A stretch of DNA of 64,000 bases from the NCBI GenBank assembly GCA_036873755.1, contig JAVTVY010006829.1, forward strand, positions 248,001 through 312,000. Direction: 5' to 3'. The translations under genes and the position numbers were made by a program. This document shows positions 35,665 through 46,640 of the stretch, piece by piece (position 1 is the first letter of the stretch; each line of letters starts with the position of its first letter). The notes under the pieces were generated by a model. The model was given only the letters and a program-made list of their open reading frames with translations. It had not been told where the DNA came from and searched no databases. The DNA comes from Hanleya hanleyi (Eukaryota > Mollusca > Polyplacophora > Lepidopleurida > Hanleyidae).

Positions 35665-36501
35665 TTGTTTTATATATCTTATTTGGTTTTGTTAGGTAAT
35701 ACACATTGTACATACAATATTTTATTGTACTAAACAAAAATGGTTGTATTTGTAATTAGAAACTCATGTTATATAACAAACAGATACATCGTCATTACAC
35801 CTCGATTTATCTACGCAAACAACACCATAAGAGTCTAAACAGTAAATGCAGCGATGACCAATACTGGTAAAACAAGCGCCATTCGCAGTTCTTATACTGG
35901 AAATATTTATCGGTTTCGTACGCACATTTAAAGCGTTTTGAACACTTTTCAACCAAGGGAGTTTTAACTACTTTAATTTTATATATAGAACATTTAATAA
36001 TAGAAATACAGTAGTTGAGTGGCTGATTTCTGGGTTGTAAAACTTTTTCTGGAGAAAATATAATTGGAACACACGCCAATGCGAACCAATTTTCCAGTAA
36101 ACTCCACCAAGGGTAGATATGTTCACATTCCCAAAAGAGATGAATAATAGTCTCTGGAACTTTGCTACAAAATGTACATAAGTTAGATATATCAGCGTAA
36201 AGTTTATGTGCAAAAATGTTGGTAGTCAATATTCGGTTAATAATTCTGTATCGAAACCATTTATATTTCACATCTCTTTGTTACATTATTATTCCATATA
36301 TACCACTCCGAATCACTATAATTTTTTTCAAGAACTGTTTAGTACAGTAAATTTAAAGGTCAAGAGATTTCTATATAACATTTTATTACAGCCTTTTTTT
36401 ACACTTATTAATAGTGAAATAGGGGGCGGTATCAACGGTATCATATATTGTTTCTGTAATAGTCCAAATCTCATGTTGTTTGCGGCTTTCCGTACTGCTT
36501 G
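35665..36501 (-). pseudogene. L1-like LINE ORF2 end and 3' UTR, right arm
   Basis: The 154-codon minus frame 35,807-36,271 repeats the zinc motif LCTFCSKV...HLFWEC seen in the left arm. Differences include FALACVPII for FASAGVPIV, loss of ILGL, and retention of KIKVVKT. The LINE is again interrupted by the transposon, at 36,502. The upstream part, IPLIPPPISLLIS, lies at 36,386-36,480. Confidence 0.85.
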
Positions 36502-39397
36502 AGTAGTATATAAAACTGATATTGACACAACTTGACCTTTGATCTAAAAAATTTGCATATTGGGGAGAAAAACTACCTCCGAACACAGAAGAGTTCCAAT
36601 TTTTACAGGTCACTGCGCAGATCAAGTGGTTGCCATGGTGACGTCACTTCCGGTCACGTGACCTTTGGGGCATGTATTACTTCGCGGTGAAGCCGTCGAC
36701 GGTGATGCGGTCGCGGGAAAAAGCTTCCGTGGACAGAAAAAGTAGTCCCAAATACGCGGAGAGCTGAGGGAAATTCTCCGGCAATCTTCGGGACATTTTG
36801 GGAGCGAGAGGGGCCCCTAGTGGACCGATTGGGTTGAGTGAGGTGTCAAAGTGAAGCGCTCTTCCAGGGCGATCAAGTCATTGGTGGGTGTATGTAAAAT
36901 TAGAATTTGTCCCGAAAATATAAAAAGCGGAACACGGACTTTACCCCTAAAATAGGGCCTGATTCGCACATTTACATCTGTACGGGAAAATGCCTATAGG
37001 GGTATAGGGGTGGTCATTTTTTTGTGGATTTTACTATGGGTTATGGGGTCTTGTTTTCTTCGTCTCATCACGTAAAACACGATGGGATGGGTCTCTGTGC
37101 TAAGCGGTGAAATTTTTCGAAAAGTTCACGGAGGTCTGGATAGGCCCATAGGCCTACTGGCTCAATGGATAGGTCCATACTTGGCAATTCACACATGTTC
37201 ATTGCGATATGGGTTGTTAGATCTTGTTTTTCATGTCTCACCACGTAGAACACGATGAGTGGGGTCGCGAAGCTAAGCGGTGATTTTTATTTAAAAGTCA
37301 CTGCGCGCATGCGTAGTGGGTAAATGGTGCTGGATGGCCGTTTTGGGGTCTAGGTGAGCCCCTAATGGTCCGATGGTGTCGCAAGAGGTCTTATTTTGAA
37401 GCTCGCGCGGAGGAGCATCCGACTGAACTAATGTATCGTCCCTTTTCAATATTCTGCGCATGCGCAGTCTGGCCGTAGTATAGAAAGCAGGCATTTTGGG
37501 GGTGCGTAGGGGTGTGTTTGGGATAGAGATAGACCACCGTCACTATTGGTCCAAATGGTTCGTGGGAGGTGTCAATGTGAAGCTTTTGTGGGGTAGAGTC
37601 AGAATACAGGACATATATGGTACAATACAGGACAGATATTGTATAACACAGGACAGATATTGTATAACATAGGAGAGATATGGTATAATACAACACAGAT
37701 ATGGTAGAATACAAGATATACTGTAAAATACAGCACAGATATGGTATAATACAGGACAGATATTGTATAATACAGGACTGATATTGAATAATACAGGACA
37801 TATATTGTATAATACAGGACGGATATTGAATAATACAGGACAGATATTGTATAATACAAGACATATATTTTATAATACAAGACATATATTGTAGCATCCG
37901 GATGTAAAACCACAGTCCCGGATGTAAAACAATGAAAACCCCGGATGTAAGATGAGGTCCCGGATGTTAAACAAAGGTCCCCGGATGTAACTGGTCATAC
38001 ATACTTAGGTTATTATTATGGCCAACATAGATACAGTCAGCTAGAAAATGACACCCCCCACGGCGCATTCGGACCAATAGTGGTCCATCTCTACCCCAAA
38101 CACACCCCCACGCACCCCCAAAATGACCACTTTACTTACAACACTCAACTGCGCATGCGCAGCTTGACGCGACTTGCAATAAAAAGCACGCCATTCTGAC
38201 TCTACCACACAAAAGCTTCACTTTGATCCCTCCCACGACCCATTCGGACCAATAGTGGTCCATCTCTACCCCAAGCACACTCCCACGCACCCCCAAAATG
38301 CCTGCTTTCTATACTACGGCCAGACTGCGCATGCGCAGAATATTGATGCATTAGCCCAGTCGGATGCTCCTCTACGAGGGCTTCAAAATAAGACCTCGTA
38401 CGACACTATCGGACCACTTGGGGCTCACCTAGACCCCAAAACAGCCACCCAGCACTATTTACCCACTACGCATGCACGCAGGAAATTTTTCGAAAATTTT
38501 CACCGCTTAGCTCCGAGACCCTGCCCATCGTGTTTTACGTGGTGAGACGAAGAAAACAAGACACCACAACCCATAGTAAAGTCCACAAAAATGACCACCC
38601 CTATACACATACAGGCATTTTCCCGTACAGATGCAAATGTGCGAATCAGGCACGATTTTAGGGGTAAAGTTCGTGTTCCACTTTTTATATTTTCGGAGAC
38701 AAATCCTCACTTTACATGCATCCACCCATGACTTGATAGGCAGGCCCGATAAGCCGGAGACCGACATTAGCCCTTTTGGACATGGTTGATAGGAGTTTTC
38801 CCCTATTGTAGGGGTAAAATCCGTGTTCCGCTTTTTATATTTTCGGGGACAAATCCTCAATTTACATGCACCCACCCATGACTTGATAGGCAGGCCCGAT
38901 AAGCCGGAGACCGATATTAGCCCTTTTGAACATGGTTGATAGGGGTTTCCCCTATTGTAGGGGTAAAGTCCGTGTTCCGCTTTTTGTATTTTTGGGACAA
39001 ATCCTAATTTTACATACACCCACCCACTACTTGATCGCCCTGGAGGGGCGCTTCACTTTGACACCTCACTCGACCCAATCGGTCCACTAGGGGCTCTTCT
39101 CCCCCCAAAATGTCCCGGAGATTGCTGAAGATTGCCGGAGAATTTCCCCCAGCTCCCCGCGTATTTGAGACTATTTTTCTGTACGCGGAGGCTTTTTCTC
39201 GCGACCGCATCACCGCGGAGGAATACATGCCCCAAACGTCACGTGACCGAAATGACGTCACCATGGCAACCACTTGACCTGCGCAGTGACCTGCAAAAAT
39301 TGGAACTCTTCTGTGTTCGGAGGTAGTTTTTCTCCCCACTATGCAAATTTCTTAGGTCAAAGGTCAAGTTGCGTTAATATCAGTTTTATATACTACT
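36502..39397. mobile_element. FB2: mirror copy of the long-TIR transposon
   Basis: Left end AGTAGTATATAAAACTG at 36,502, right end CAGTTTTATATACTACT at 39,397. Flanks are tgcttg and tgcctg, the same imperfect 6-bp target duplication as FB1 read on the other strand. FB1 and FB2 therefore descend from one insertion duplicated with the palindrome. TIRs are about 36,502-37,604 and 38,195-39,397. Perfect TGCGCATGCGCA sites lie at 37,454, 38,150 and 38,326. No coding gene. Confidence 0.88.
37605..37880 (-). repeat. FB2 internal minisatellite
   Basis: About 13 units of 'acaggacagatattgtataat', the complement of the FB1 array. The 168-codon frame across it is repeat-driven (MSCIIQYLSCII type) and not a gene. 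Confidence 0.9.
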
Positions 39398-40190
39398 TGC
39401 CTGACATACAGATAATTATTCCAGCAAATTGGCTGCGCATTTATAAATGGACTTAAAAGAGTCAAATGACAAAAAAATTCCGTTATTATCTGAAATATCA
39501 TTTACAACCCGCACGCCTTTTCCATCCCAGTGACCTAAATGTAGAGCTTTGTTATCAATTTTAATCTTTTCATTGTACCATTTCATTCGAGAAAGTTTGA
39601 CAGTCCTCTAGTTTTATTTGAAATTCTGTCCAGGCTAGAAGCGCGTCCCTCCAAAATACGTTTTCCATCGTTGGTATAATATTAGTTCTTAAGAATGCTG
39701 AACCAACTCCTATTGGGTCTATATTCTTTGGCATATACATTTTGAAAATATTACCCCACTTGGAATTATCAGCTTGTAATATCCTAATCCACGATCTATT
39801 TTGTGCATGGATTACATATTAACAATAGGATTATATAAACCGCCATTTTTCTGAAAATTTTATCAGGTTTCGAGTTCCAAACAAATTCAAAACAGCGTTT
39901 CTGGAATTCATTTATAAGTGGTTCGGGTGGGTGGAAGAGAGGAAAATAGATGGTTGAGTTTCGGCAACAACAAGCTTTTTTAAAATGACATTTCGTCCTA
40001 GTGGAGTGAATCCTATTTTGGACCATATCTTTTTATTTATTTATTTACTGATTTTGACATATAGTCTGGGTTAAAGAGCGGGACACAGCCAATATTAATC
40101 TTTTAATATCTTTTAATTTATCTTTGTTGGTACTTGGCATAAAACTGCAATTTAAAACCAGTCACGACAAATTTAGACCCGCGAAGGAAG
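39398..40190 (-). pseudogene. L1-like LINE ORF2 fragment, right arm, 5' part
   Basis: The minus frame 39,796-40,026 gives PPEPLINEFQKRCFEFVWNSKPDKIF, matching the left arm. It extends further upstream than the palindrome itself (40,030-40,190) with LINE-like sequence that is only partly alignable with the left side. Frameshifted and 5'-truncated. Confidence 0.7.
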
Positions 40191-40659
40191 AATTAAAAAG
40201 GTGGGTCGGGGTACACCCTCATGTAATTTTAGATTTATTTCACACGCTTCTCTACTAATTTTCGGCCCATTTCAAGGCACCCCCTCTTAATTATTGAGGG
40301 TGGAGAGACGAAGTGGTCCTTGGTCTCCGCTCTGTGAGACATTTCGTTTTTTGTGCAATGCGGGGGTATAGGGGGAGAGGCAAATCTTAATAAATTAATA
40401 TCCTATCAACGTTCTCCAATAATTGAGCATTAATAAGCGTCAATCCTTCCCCCCTCCGTGTCATTAATCAAAGATTTTTTTTTATATATTCATAATGGCA
40501 TTCCTTGAATCAACTCAGAGTCGCTTTCTTGTACAGAATTTTTCTTAGTATGGATTGCGTTGATATTCATTTTGACCGCCATGAAAATCTTGTACCGACA
40601 AATACCGTGAACACAAAGGTAGGCAAAAATGTCGACTTGTCTCGTTTTGGTGTAGTCAT
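40191..40659. other. Unannotated sequence right of the palindrome
   Basis: Contains 'ggcaccccctcttaattat' and other low-complexity phrases. No gene recognised. Confidence 0.4.
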
Positions 40660-41222
40660 ACGCAGTCATGTACTTCGCTCTATCGCCATCGCTCTATCGC
40701 TCTATCGCCATCGCTCTATCGCTCTATCGCTCTATCGCCATCGCTCTATCGCTCTATCGCCATCGCTCTATCGCTCTATCGCTCTATCGCCATCGCTCTA
40801 TCGCTCTATCGCCATCGCTCTATCGCTCTATCGCCATCGCTCTATCGCTCTATCACCATCGCTCTATCGCTCTATCGCCATCGCTCTATCGCTCTATCGC
40901 CATCGCTCTATCGCTCTATCGCCATCGCTCTATCGCTCTATCGCTCTATCGCCATCGCTCTATCGCTCTATCGCCATCGCTCTATCGCTCTATCGCCATC
41001 GCTCTATCGCTCTATCGCTCTATCGCCATCGCTCTATCGCTCTATCGCCATCGCTCTATCGCTCTATCGCTCTATCGCCATCGCTCCATCGCTCTATCGC
41101 TCTATCGCCATCGCTCTATCGCTCTATCGCCATCGCTCTATCGCTCTATCGCCATCGCTCTATCGCTCTATCGCCCTATGGCACGATGGCGAAGTGACGA
41201 TGGCCCCTCTCGGCCACCATAG
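40660..41222 (+). repeat. CTATCG satellite array, copy 4 (longest)
   Basis: About 500 bp of the 22-bp higher-order unit between 'gcagtcatgtacttc' and 'ccctatggcacgatggcgaa'. It is the inverted partner of copy 1 at 27.6 kb, which shares the 'cgtgccatagggcgatag' end, while copies 2 and 3 share a different end. Two long frames (230 and 184 codons) across it are artefacts. Confidence 0.95.
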
Positions 41223-41380
41223 AAAAGGGCTTATTTTAGGATGAACCACAACCCACGATATAACAAATTTTCATTGTTGTCTTTTGTTAGACCAGATAGA
41301 CGCATCCTTCTGGAGTAGGGGGCCAGTCTGAAACAGGCCTATCCGTCATCGAAGGAAAACACACAGTAGGTGACTACATT

Positions 41381-42056
41381 TAATATAATATAATATAATA
41401 TAATGCTTTATTTATTTTTAGAGGATTCCACACAGCCCAAGGGCTACACAGGTGGTTTCCTCTACAGTAGATATATACATAATATCAATAACTGGCCATG
41501 ATTAACCAGAAAACTTACTTAGAATATATATATATAAATGTTTTCGTCCGTTTGCACAAAAAAAATGACAATAGAAAAGGGCAATGGACTATAATATAGC
41601 AACAATAACACAATTATTACTATTCTGCAAAAATTGAAAACGAGGAAGGCAACTTTGGATTATTTGAAACCTAACCATCCAATGCCGGTTTAAAACGCCC
41701 AGTAGCATTTATGTATTCAAAAACAGCTTCAAATACTTTTGTATTTTCTTCCCATGAGAACAATTTGTCGCCACGTAATAGGATATCTAACAAATGATCA
41801 GATAAGAAATCTAAATACATGGAGTAGTGTATACCAGGACTAATGATATTTACAACTTGTGTGAGCAGGACTTTACGCGGGGCAGCAAAAATCGGGCAAT
41901 ATAGAAAGTAATGTTTGGCAGTCTCATGACTAAAATCACAGATGTGACAGTTTTTATACATTATAATATTGTACTTATACAACTGGTGGTGGAGGTGGCT
42001 TAATCCCATACGTATTCTACAGTGATTAGTAACCGAAGGACTATATGAATACGAAA
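41381..42056 (-). pseudogene. Second LINE type, ORF2 C-terminus and 3' UTR
   Basis: The minus frame 41,671-42,009, with codons just upstream, reads RIRMGLSHLHHQL, then C-x2-C-x8-H-x4-C (NCHICDFS...HYFLYCPIF), the zinc-binding end of a non-LTR retrotransposon of a family distinct from the L1-like copies. It finishes normally (GRFKPALDG-stop). The 3' UTR carries AATAAATAAAG and ends in (ATATT)n at 41,382-41,404. It is 5'-truncated at about 42,056, next to a hairpin. Confidence 0.82.
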
Positions 42057-42057
42057 A

Positions 42058-42119
42058 TAGAGGATTACTTTCGATTCCTTCAGCTGTACGAAGTTGAAGG
42101 AATCGAAAGTAATCCTCTA
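42058..42119. repeat. Perfect 25-bp hairpin
   Basis: 'tagaggattactttcgattc...' at 42,058-42,082 pairs perfectly with 42,095-42,119 over a 12-nt loop. It lies exactly at the 5' truncation point of the LINE fragment. It may be a snap-back repair junction. A short 'tttagggaacctttgttga' direct repeat follows. Confidence 0.9.
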
Positions 42120-42489
42120 AATGACTACATTTAGGGAACCTTTGTTGAAGGTTTAGGGAACCTTTGTTGAACGAGCTTTCATCCAGCAGGTGTTAAAATG
42201 ATCCATTCTTATTCCATTAATTTATCGCAACTTCGCAATTAGCAGCCATGGTAGTAGTCCTAGGCAGTTTCAACACAGTTCTCTCCAAGAAAATGAATTG
42301 AATTTGGAGAAAAATTATTTCAGGCCATATAAATCAGTTTCGAGGAAATGAAAATACGAAACCTTGACGAACTCGAAAGCGATTTAGGCCCTATTTTGGG
42401 CCTCGTATGGCTGTCATTTTTCCTTAACCAATGATATAATTTAAGAAATAATGTTTCCATAAGTATATATTTTAGGGCAAAGGCGAACT
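42120..42489. other. Unannotated intergenic sequence
   Basis: Nothing recognised beyond the short direct repeat next to the hairpin. Confidence 0.4.
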
Positions 42490-43140
42490 ATTATAAATTC
42501 GTAGAGTAGCGTCTGAAATTTCAAAATTTTCCGGGAGAGTACGTATCCCGACCCCTTCTTTCTCCCTTTCCCAAACTAACCGCGTGTAAAATAACCATTG
42601 AGCACGCCTATGTTATTTCTATTCTATTGCATTATTCAAATTGACTATCAACAAAGATTGAAAAAACCCCCAAAGAAAGGTTGAAAAAATATGGTAAATT
42701 TTGACATCCTATCCTTTCTCCCCTTTATTGAAACAACTGGTCCACTGATATTGGCATGATGCTCCCGTCTCGGTTCACATCGTGCCAATATTAGTGGACG
42801 AGTGTATGTGGTCTCCCAAATGGGGAGTGATCCTGTCAGCTGAGTCAGGTTTTGTGGAACATACGTGAATATAGGTCTATTTGTGTCGCTTTGTTAATCA
42901 ATATCACGATGGAAACAACAGTTAAACTTGAGAAAGAAATTACATCTTGTGATTTATTTGTTTGTCATATTCGATTGTGACTTGTATGAAAGCAGACATC
43001 CCTTCTCTCACCCGACTTGTGAAATAGAATCTCCCAAAGGAACACCTGCACTTGACACATGTACATTTTACACAACTGTGCTAAAACACTCAATAAATGC
43101 ACAGTTAGCAAGTTCTTATAGCCACAAGTGTTACAGAATC
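42490..43140 (+). repeat. Dispersed repeat family rE, copy 2
   Basis: Matches 24,970-25,640 from 'aattcgtagagtagcgtctg' to 'acaagtgttacagaatc' with roughly one difference per ten bases and several small indels. Includes the shared hairpin at 42,740-42,799. Confidence 0.85.
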
Positions 43141-43524
43141 CGGTATAATCCTGCTCAACTGCGTCTTTTAGAATTATTGGGTTGAATTGACCAAAGAAAA
43201 AACTAGATTCTGCCCTAAAATTTCGACCCAAAATTCTTGGGTCGGAATGAATTTGGCGTAATTGGGCCGGGATGATCAAACCAAAATTTTCTTTCATATA
43301 AATCTCGAATATGCCTTGACCTAAACTTGTTGTGTCGCAGCGACCAGTCAATTGTGACAGTGTTGATTAGCAACAGGCTTACGACGTCTACGCATCTGCT
43401 GTATATTATGACCGCCCTATGGTTTGTCCAAGATTCACGAGCACTTTTACAATAGTCCATCATCCCATGTCCACTTTCAGCATCGAACCATCACAGGGAC
43501 AATCCACGGGTGCAAAACATATAT
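43141..43524. other. Unannotated intergenic sequence
   Basis: Short overlapping frames only; nothing recognised. Confidence 0.4.
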
Positions 43525-43603
43525 GGGCCGTCATAGCTCAGTCGGTATATAAAGCATCGGCGCGTTTAGCTGGGGTCTTGGGTTCCAATACAGCTGACGA
43601 CCA
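43525..43603 (+). tRNA. tRNA-like pseudogene or SINE head
   Basis: Box A TAGCTCAGTCGG at 43,534-43,545 is canonical. A box B-like GGGTTCCAATA at 43,580-43,590 departs from GGTTCGANTCC. The 5' GGGCCGT can pair with 3' ACGACCA at most positions, giving an acceptor-like stem, but the T stem is poor. I see no reliable anticodon arm and no repeat copy elsewhere in the window, so it is not called as a functional tRNA. Confidence 0.5.
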
Positions 43604-43899
43604 ATTTATCCTTTCTCTCTCAAAAATCATTTCATATTAGTACAAGGGATCGCTTCGAATGTGCTCGTATGGGGCTTCAGTGTTCAAAGATGTGCAACTC
43701 ATCTACAATAGCTGTATTGTAGCATGTATGCTATCGAAACTAGGCAGCTCAAATGTGGAGCAAACCAGGGACAACGGATAAGGGGGTCCAATATCAGAAG
43801 AAAAATTATAGTAAATCATAGATCTATGACAAATGACAAATGACAAATGTGATAATCGTGCTATCAGAATGGACTATAACGCAGTATTTTGCGTCTGAA

Positions 43900-44967
43900 A
43901 ACACAACAATTTTCCAGGAGGGACATCTGCATAAGTCCTATAAAGTCCTTAAAAATGAAGGCTGAACCTGTCCCGTTTTACATCTAGTTTTGAAAACTAA
44001 GCAGGCCCATGATGCAGCCCAAAAGCATGAGTCGGGATTGAGTTCCTTACGTTCTTCCAGAACTCTTAAAAGTTTTCACAAATCGAAAATGTATACTGTC
44101 AAAATGCACAAGCTCCATTTTACATCTTAATTGAAAACAATTTAGAGAGGCAGAACTCCCAGACCCAATAGGGGGGAGAAAGTTAGTTCCGCTTGATGTA
44201 TCTTTTTATACATATATCACTCAAAAAGGTCTAGATATTCCGTCAAAATGTACAAGAACACACCATTTTACTAAATTTAGACGTAAACAAATCCCAAGAG
44301 GAATCATATACATGTAGCTGGGAAGTAGAGGTTCCACTTCCGAGACCATTACACGTTTTTACTTCATTCGAAAAAAAAAGCTCTCAAAAGTCTCGATATT
44401 TGCTTCCGAAATCCATGAAGTCCAGAACATTATGTAAAGGAAACCATGTCAAACAAATACGAAAATATCATACCACATGCCCTACCTTAACAATGCTGCC
44501 TTCTTTGTAACATCCGAGGCATTTTACATAGAGGAATATTATGAAATGTGTTGCCTACCCATTCCACGTACCCTGTGTTCGCCTCAAAGTGATGCTGTGA
44601 CCTTTTGACCCATTCAATGGATTATTCTTAACACACCATAATGAATTCTCATTGGAAAACAACTCCAAAGAACAGTACATGAGCCATAATTGGGCTTTGT
44701 AGACAGAATGGTGACCTACTGACCTACATAACTGACACCTGTCCGTAATATTAAACGCTTCTGAACCATGTAGACCATAGCCCACGCATAAACATACGTT
44801 TAATATGATATGTTAATTGCAATATTTGGTCAATAGATTTCCGTACACGTCTGATAATGTGACCATCCCCCTAAATTTCATATTTATTCAAAATTAGTTC
44901 TTTTTGTGAACAATCTTGGAAAGAAGTTGTGGAAGGCAGATGACAGAATGATGTCGTCAAAACCTTG
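43900..44967 (+). repeat. Decayed tandem repeats (about 140 bp) hosting FB3
   Basis: Phrases of the type 'ccgttttacatcta...gaaaac', 'ccattttacatctta...gaaaac' and 'ccattttactaaattta' recur at about 43,975, 44,115 and 44,262. The flank 'tactgacctacataac' at about 44,715 recurs right of FB3 near 50,502, and 'accttaa.aatg' also occurs on both sides (44,484; 50,576). FB3 thus inserted into an old satellite-like block. No gene. Confidence 0.5.
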
Positions 44968-44973
44968 CACATT
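44968..44973 (+). repeat. FB3 target-site duplication, left (CACATT)
   Basis: CACATT immediately precedes the AGTAGTATATAG terminus and is repeated immediately after the right terminus at 50,383-50,388. A perfect 6-bp duplication. Confidence 0.9.
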
Positions 44974-46635
44974 AGTAGTATATAGAGCGCATTAACCCGC
45001 GTGTTGACCTCTTTGCACTTAAATTTGAGGCGGTCACGTGACAGAGGTCAAAGGTCATTGAGTGCACTTGAGTTGACCTGTATCCTTTCATCTTGTCTTT
45101 GACCTTGGATCATGTTTAGACATGTTAGGGCTGGGGGTTTTCCATCACGTGCGGTATGACGTCACTTCCGTTCTGGGTGAATGGGGCGTGACCTGTGAAC
45201 ATGATAGGACATGCACTGACCTGTCTGTGGGGTTTTTCCCTACAATGTCGTTCACCTTCGTGTTTTTTCGGTGAGGTGCGAAGGGTACGTCCGTGTCTTT
45301 TCGGTGAGGTCCGTGGGAACATGATAGGCCATGTACTGTCTGTGGGGTTTTTCCCGCCAGAATTTCGCTGTCGTCTGCTTGGGGTTGTCACGTGCCGAAC
45401 ACCTGGCTCCCCGAATTGCAACATTGTTGCACGTTCGCAAGGATTGCCCTATATCCGGGTCCTTTAGCAATACCATTGATGGGATGCGTGTACGGACTTG
45501 TATTTGGGGTTTTTCCATCACGGGGAGATCAGGTGATAGTTCAAGGTCATGTTGAATGATAGGAATGCGTGTACTGACCTGTTCATCTGTGGTTTACATC
45601 CGGGGACTTATATCCGGGTCCTTTAGCTGTGTGTTCCGGGTACTTTCGAGTTTACACGGGAACAGTCGGGTAGTTACGGAGGAAGACACGGAGGTGACCG
45701 AAGATGTCACGGAGGTGCCCGAAGAGACACGGAGGTTACCGAAGATGTCACAGAGGTCACAGAAGAGACACGGAGGTGGCCGAAGATGTCACGGAGGTTA
45801 CCGAAGAGACACGGAGGTGCCCGAAGAGTCACGGAGGTTACCGAAGATGTCACGGAGGTCACCGAAGAGACACGGAGAGGTGTATGACGTCACTTCCGGT
45901 CTGCGTGAATCGGGCGTGACCTGGGTATGACTGTATGGGATGTACTGACTTGGTTCTGGGTTTTCTCCATCATGCGGCGGTCACGTGATTAGGAGTGCAT
46001 GTACGGACTTGTATGCCGTCCATTCATTTGAGTCGGGGACTTGGGGTCTCTACGGAAGGATTTTGCAAGTCATGGGTGGGTGTATGTAAAATGAGGATTT
46101 GTCTCGAAAATATAAAAAGCGGAACACGGACTTTACCTCTAAAATAGGGGAAAACCCCTATCAACTCTATCCCAGAGGGCTAATATCGGTCCCTGGCTTA
46201 TCGGGTTCTGCCTGGAGTGGGTGTATGTAAAATTAGGATTTGTCCCCGAAAATATAAAAAGCGGAACACGGACTTTACCGCTAAAATAGGGAAAAATTCC
46301 TATCAACCAAATGATATAGGGTGGGTGTATGTAAATTTAAGATTTGTCCCGAAAATATAAAAAGCGGAACACGGACTTTACCCTACAATAGGGGAAAACT
46401 CCTATCAACCCTATCTCAAAGGGCTAATATCGGGCCTTGGCTTATCGGGGCCTGCTGAGAGAGGTAGGGTGGGGGAGTGGGTGCATGAAAATTTAGGATT
46501 TGTCCCGAAAATATAAAAAGCGGAACACGGACTTTACCCCTACAATAGAGGAACCCCTATCAACCTTGTCCAAAAGGGCTAGTATCGGTCCCCGGGTCTA
46601 TCGAAGTGTGGGTGCATGGGTGGGTGCATGTAAAA
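44974..46635 (+). repeat. FB3 left TIR
   Basis: Pairs with 48,715-50,382. From the outside in it contains E-box CACGTG next to 'agaggtcaaagg', 'cggtatgacgtcacttccg', a coding-like minisatellite (45,660-45,885), and copies of the 'gtccgtgttccgctttttat' unit read on the opposite strand. Frames such as 45,556-45,930 (124 codons) recur on the other arm because of the inverted repeat, not because of selection. Confidence 0.9.
45660..45885 (+). repeat. TIR minisatellite, 20-21-bp units, left
   Basis: About ten units alternating 'acggaggtgaccgaagatgtc' and 'acggaggtgcccgaagagac'. Near-mirrored at 49,470-49,690 with different unit substitutions. Translates to TEVTEDVTEVPEETRR-type low-complexity frames in several phases. 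Confidence 0.92.
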
Positions 46636-46640
46636 TATAG
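46060..46640. repeat. Array of about 110-150-bp units, left TIR
   Basis: Four or more units contain 'gtatgtaaaattaggatttg', 'aaaagcggaacacggacttt' and '...gggctaatatcggtcc'. The same unit occurs on the right at 48,490-49,290 and in FB1 and FB2 (29,345-29,580; 32,150-32,230; 36,890-36,960; 38,650-39,020). It is the most abundant signature of this transposon family here. Confidence 0.9.

Larger units (their letters stand above)
28319..40029. repeat. Giant imperfect palindrome (about 11.7 kb)
   Basis: The left arm 28,319-34,458 and right arm 34,722-40,029 are reverse complements through a fixed order: L1 part, long-TIR transposon, L1 end, rE-like flank, CTATCG array. The spacer is 263 bp. The arms differ by many substitutions and by arm-specific indels. 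These include about 0.8 kb extra in the left arm at 30,197-31,008, a tandem 190-bp duplication only on the left near 31,650-32,040, and different small deletions in the L1 frame. They therefore diverged after an old inverted duplication. The palindrome includes two smaller palindromes (FB1, FB2), each itself a fold-back. Confidence 0.92.

Noticed and set aside
37391..37913. 168-codon frame in FB2 and 137-codon frame in FB1 (SCIIQYLSCII type)
   Set aside because: Translation of the 20-bp internal minisatellite.
28319..40029. Palindrome as a simple fold-back sequencing artefact
   Set aside because: The arms carry many substitutions and private insertions and deletions, which a chimeric self-complementary read would not produce. 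A misassembly still needs long-read checking.
40505..41222. Open frames of 230 and 184 codons (SLYRHRSIAL repeats), and similar ones at 27.7, 34.0 and 34.7 kb
   Set aside because: All forward frames of the CTATCG satellite lack stops; the translations are pure repeat and occur in several phases at once.
43525..43603. Functional tRNA gene
   Set aside because: Box A is good, but box B and the T stem are poor and no anticodon arm could be drawn with confidence.
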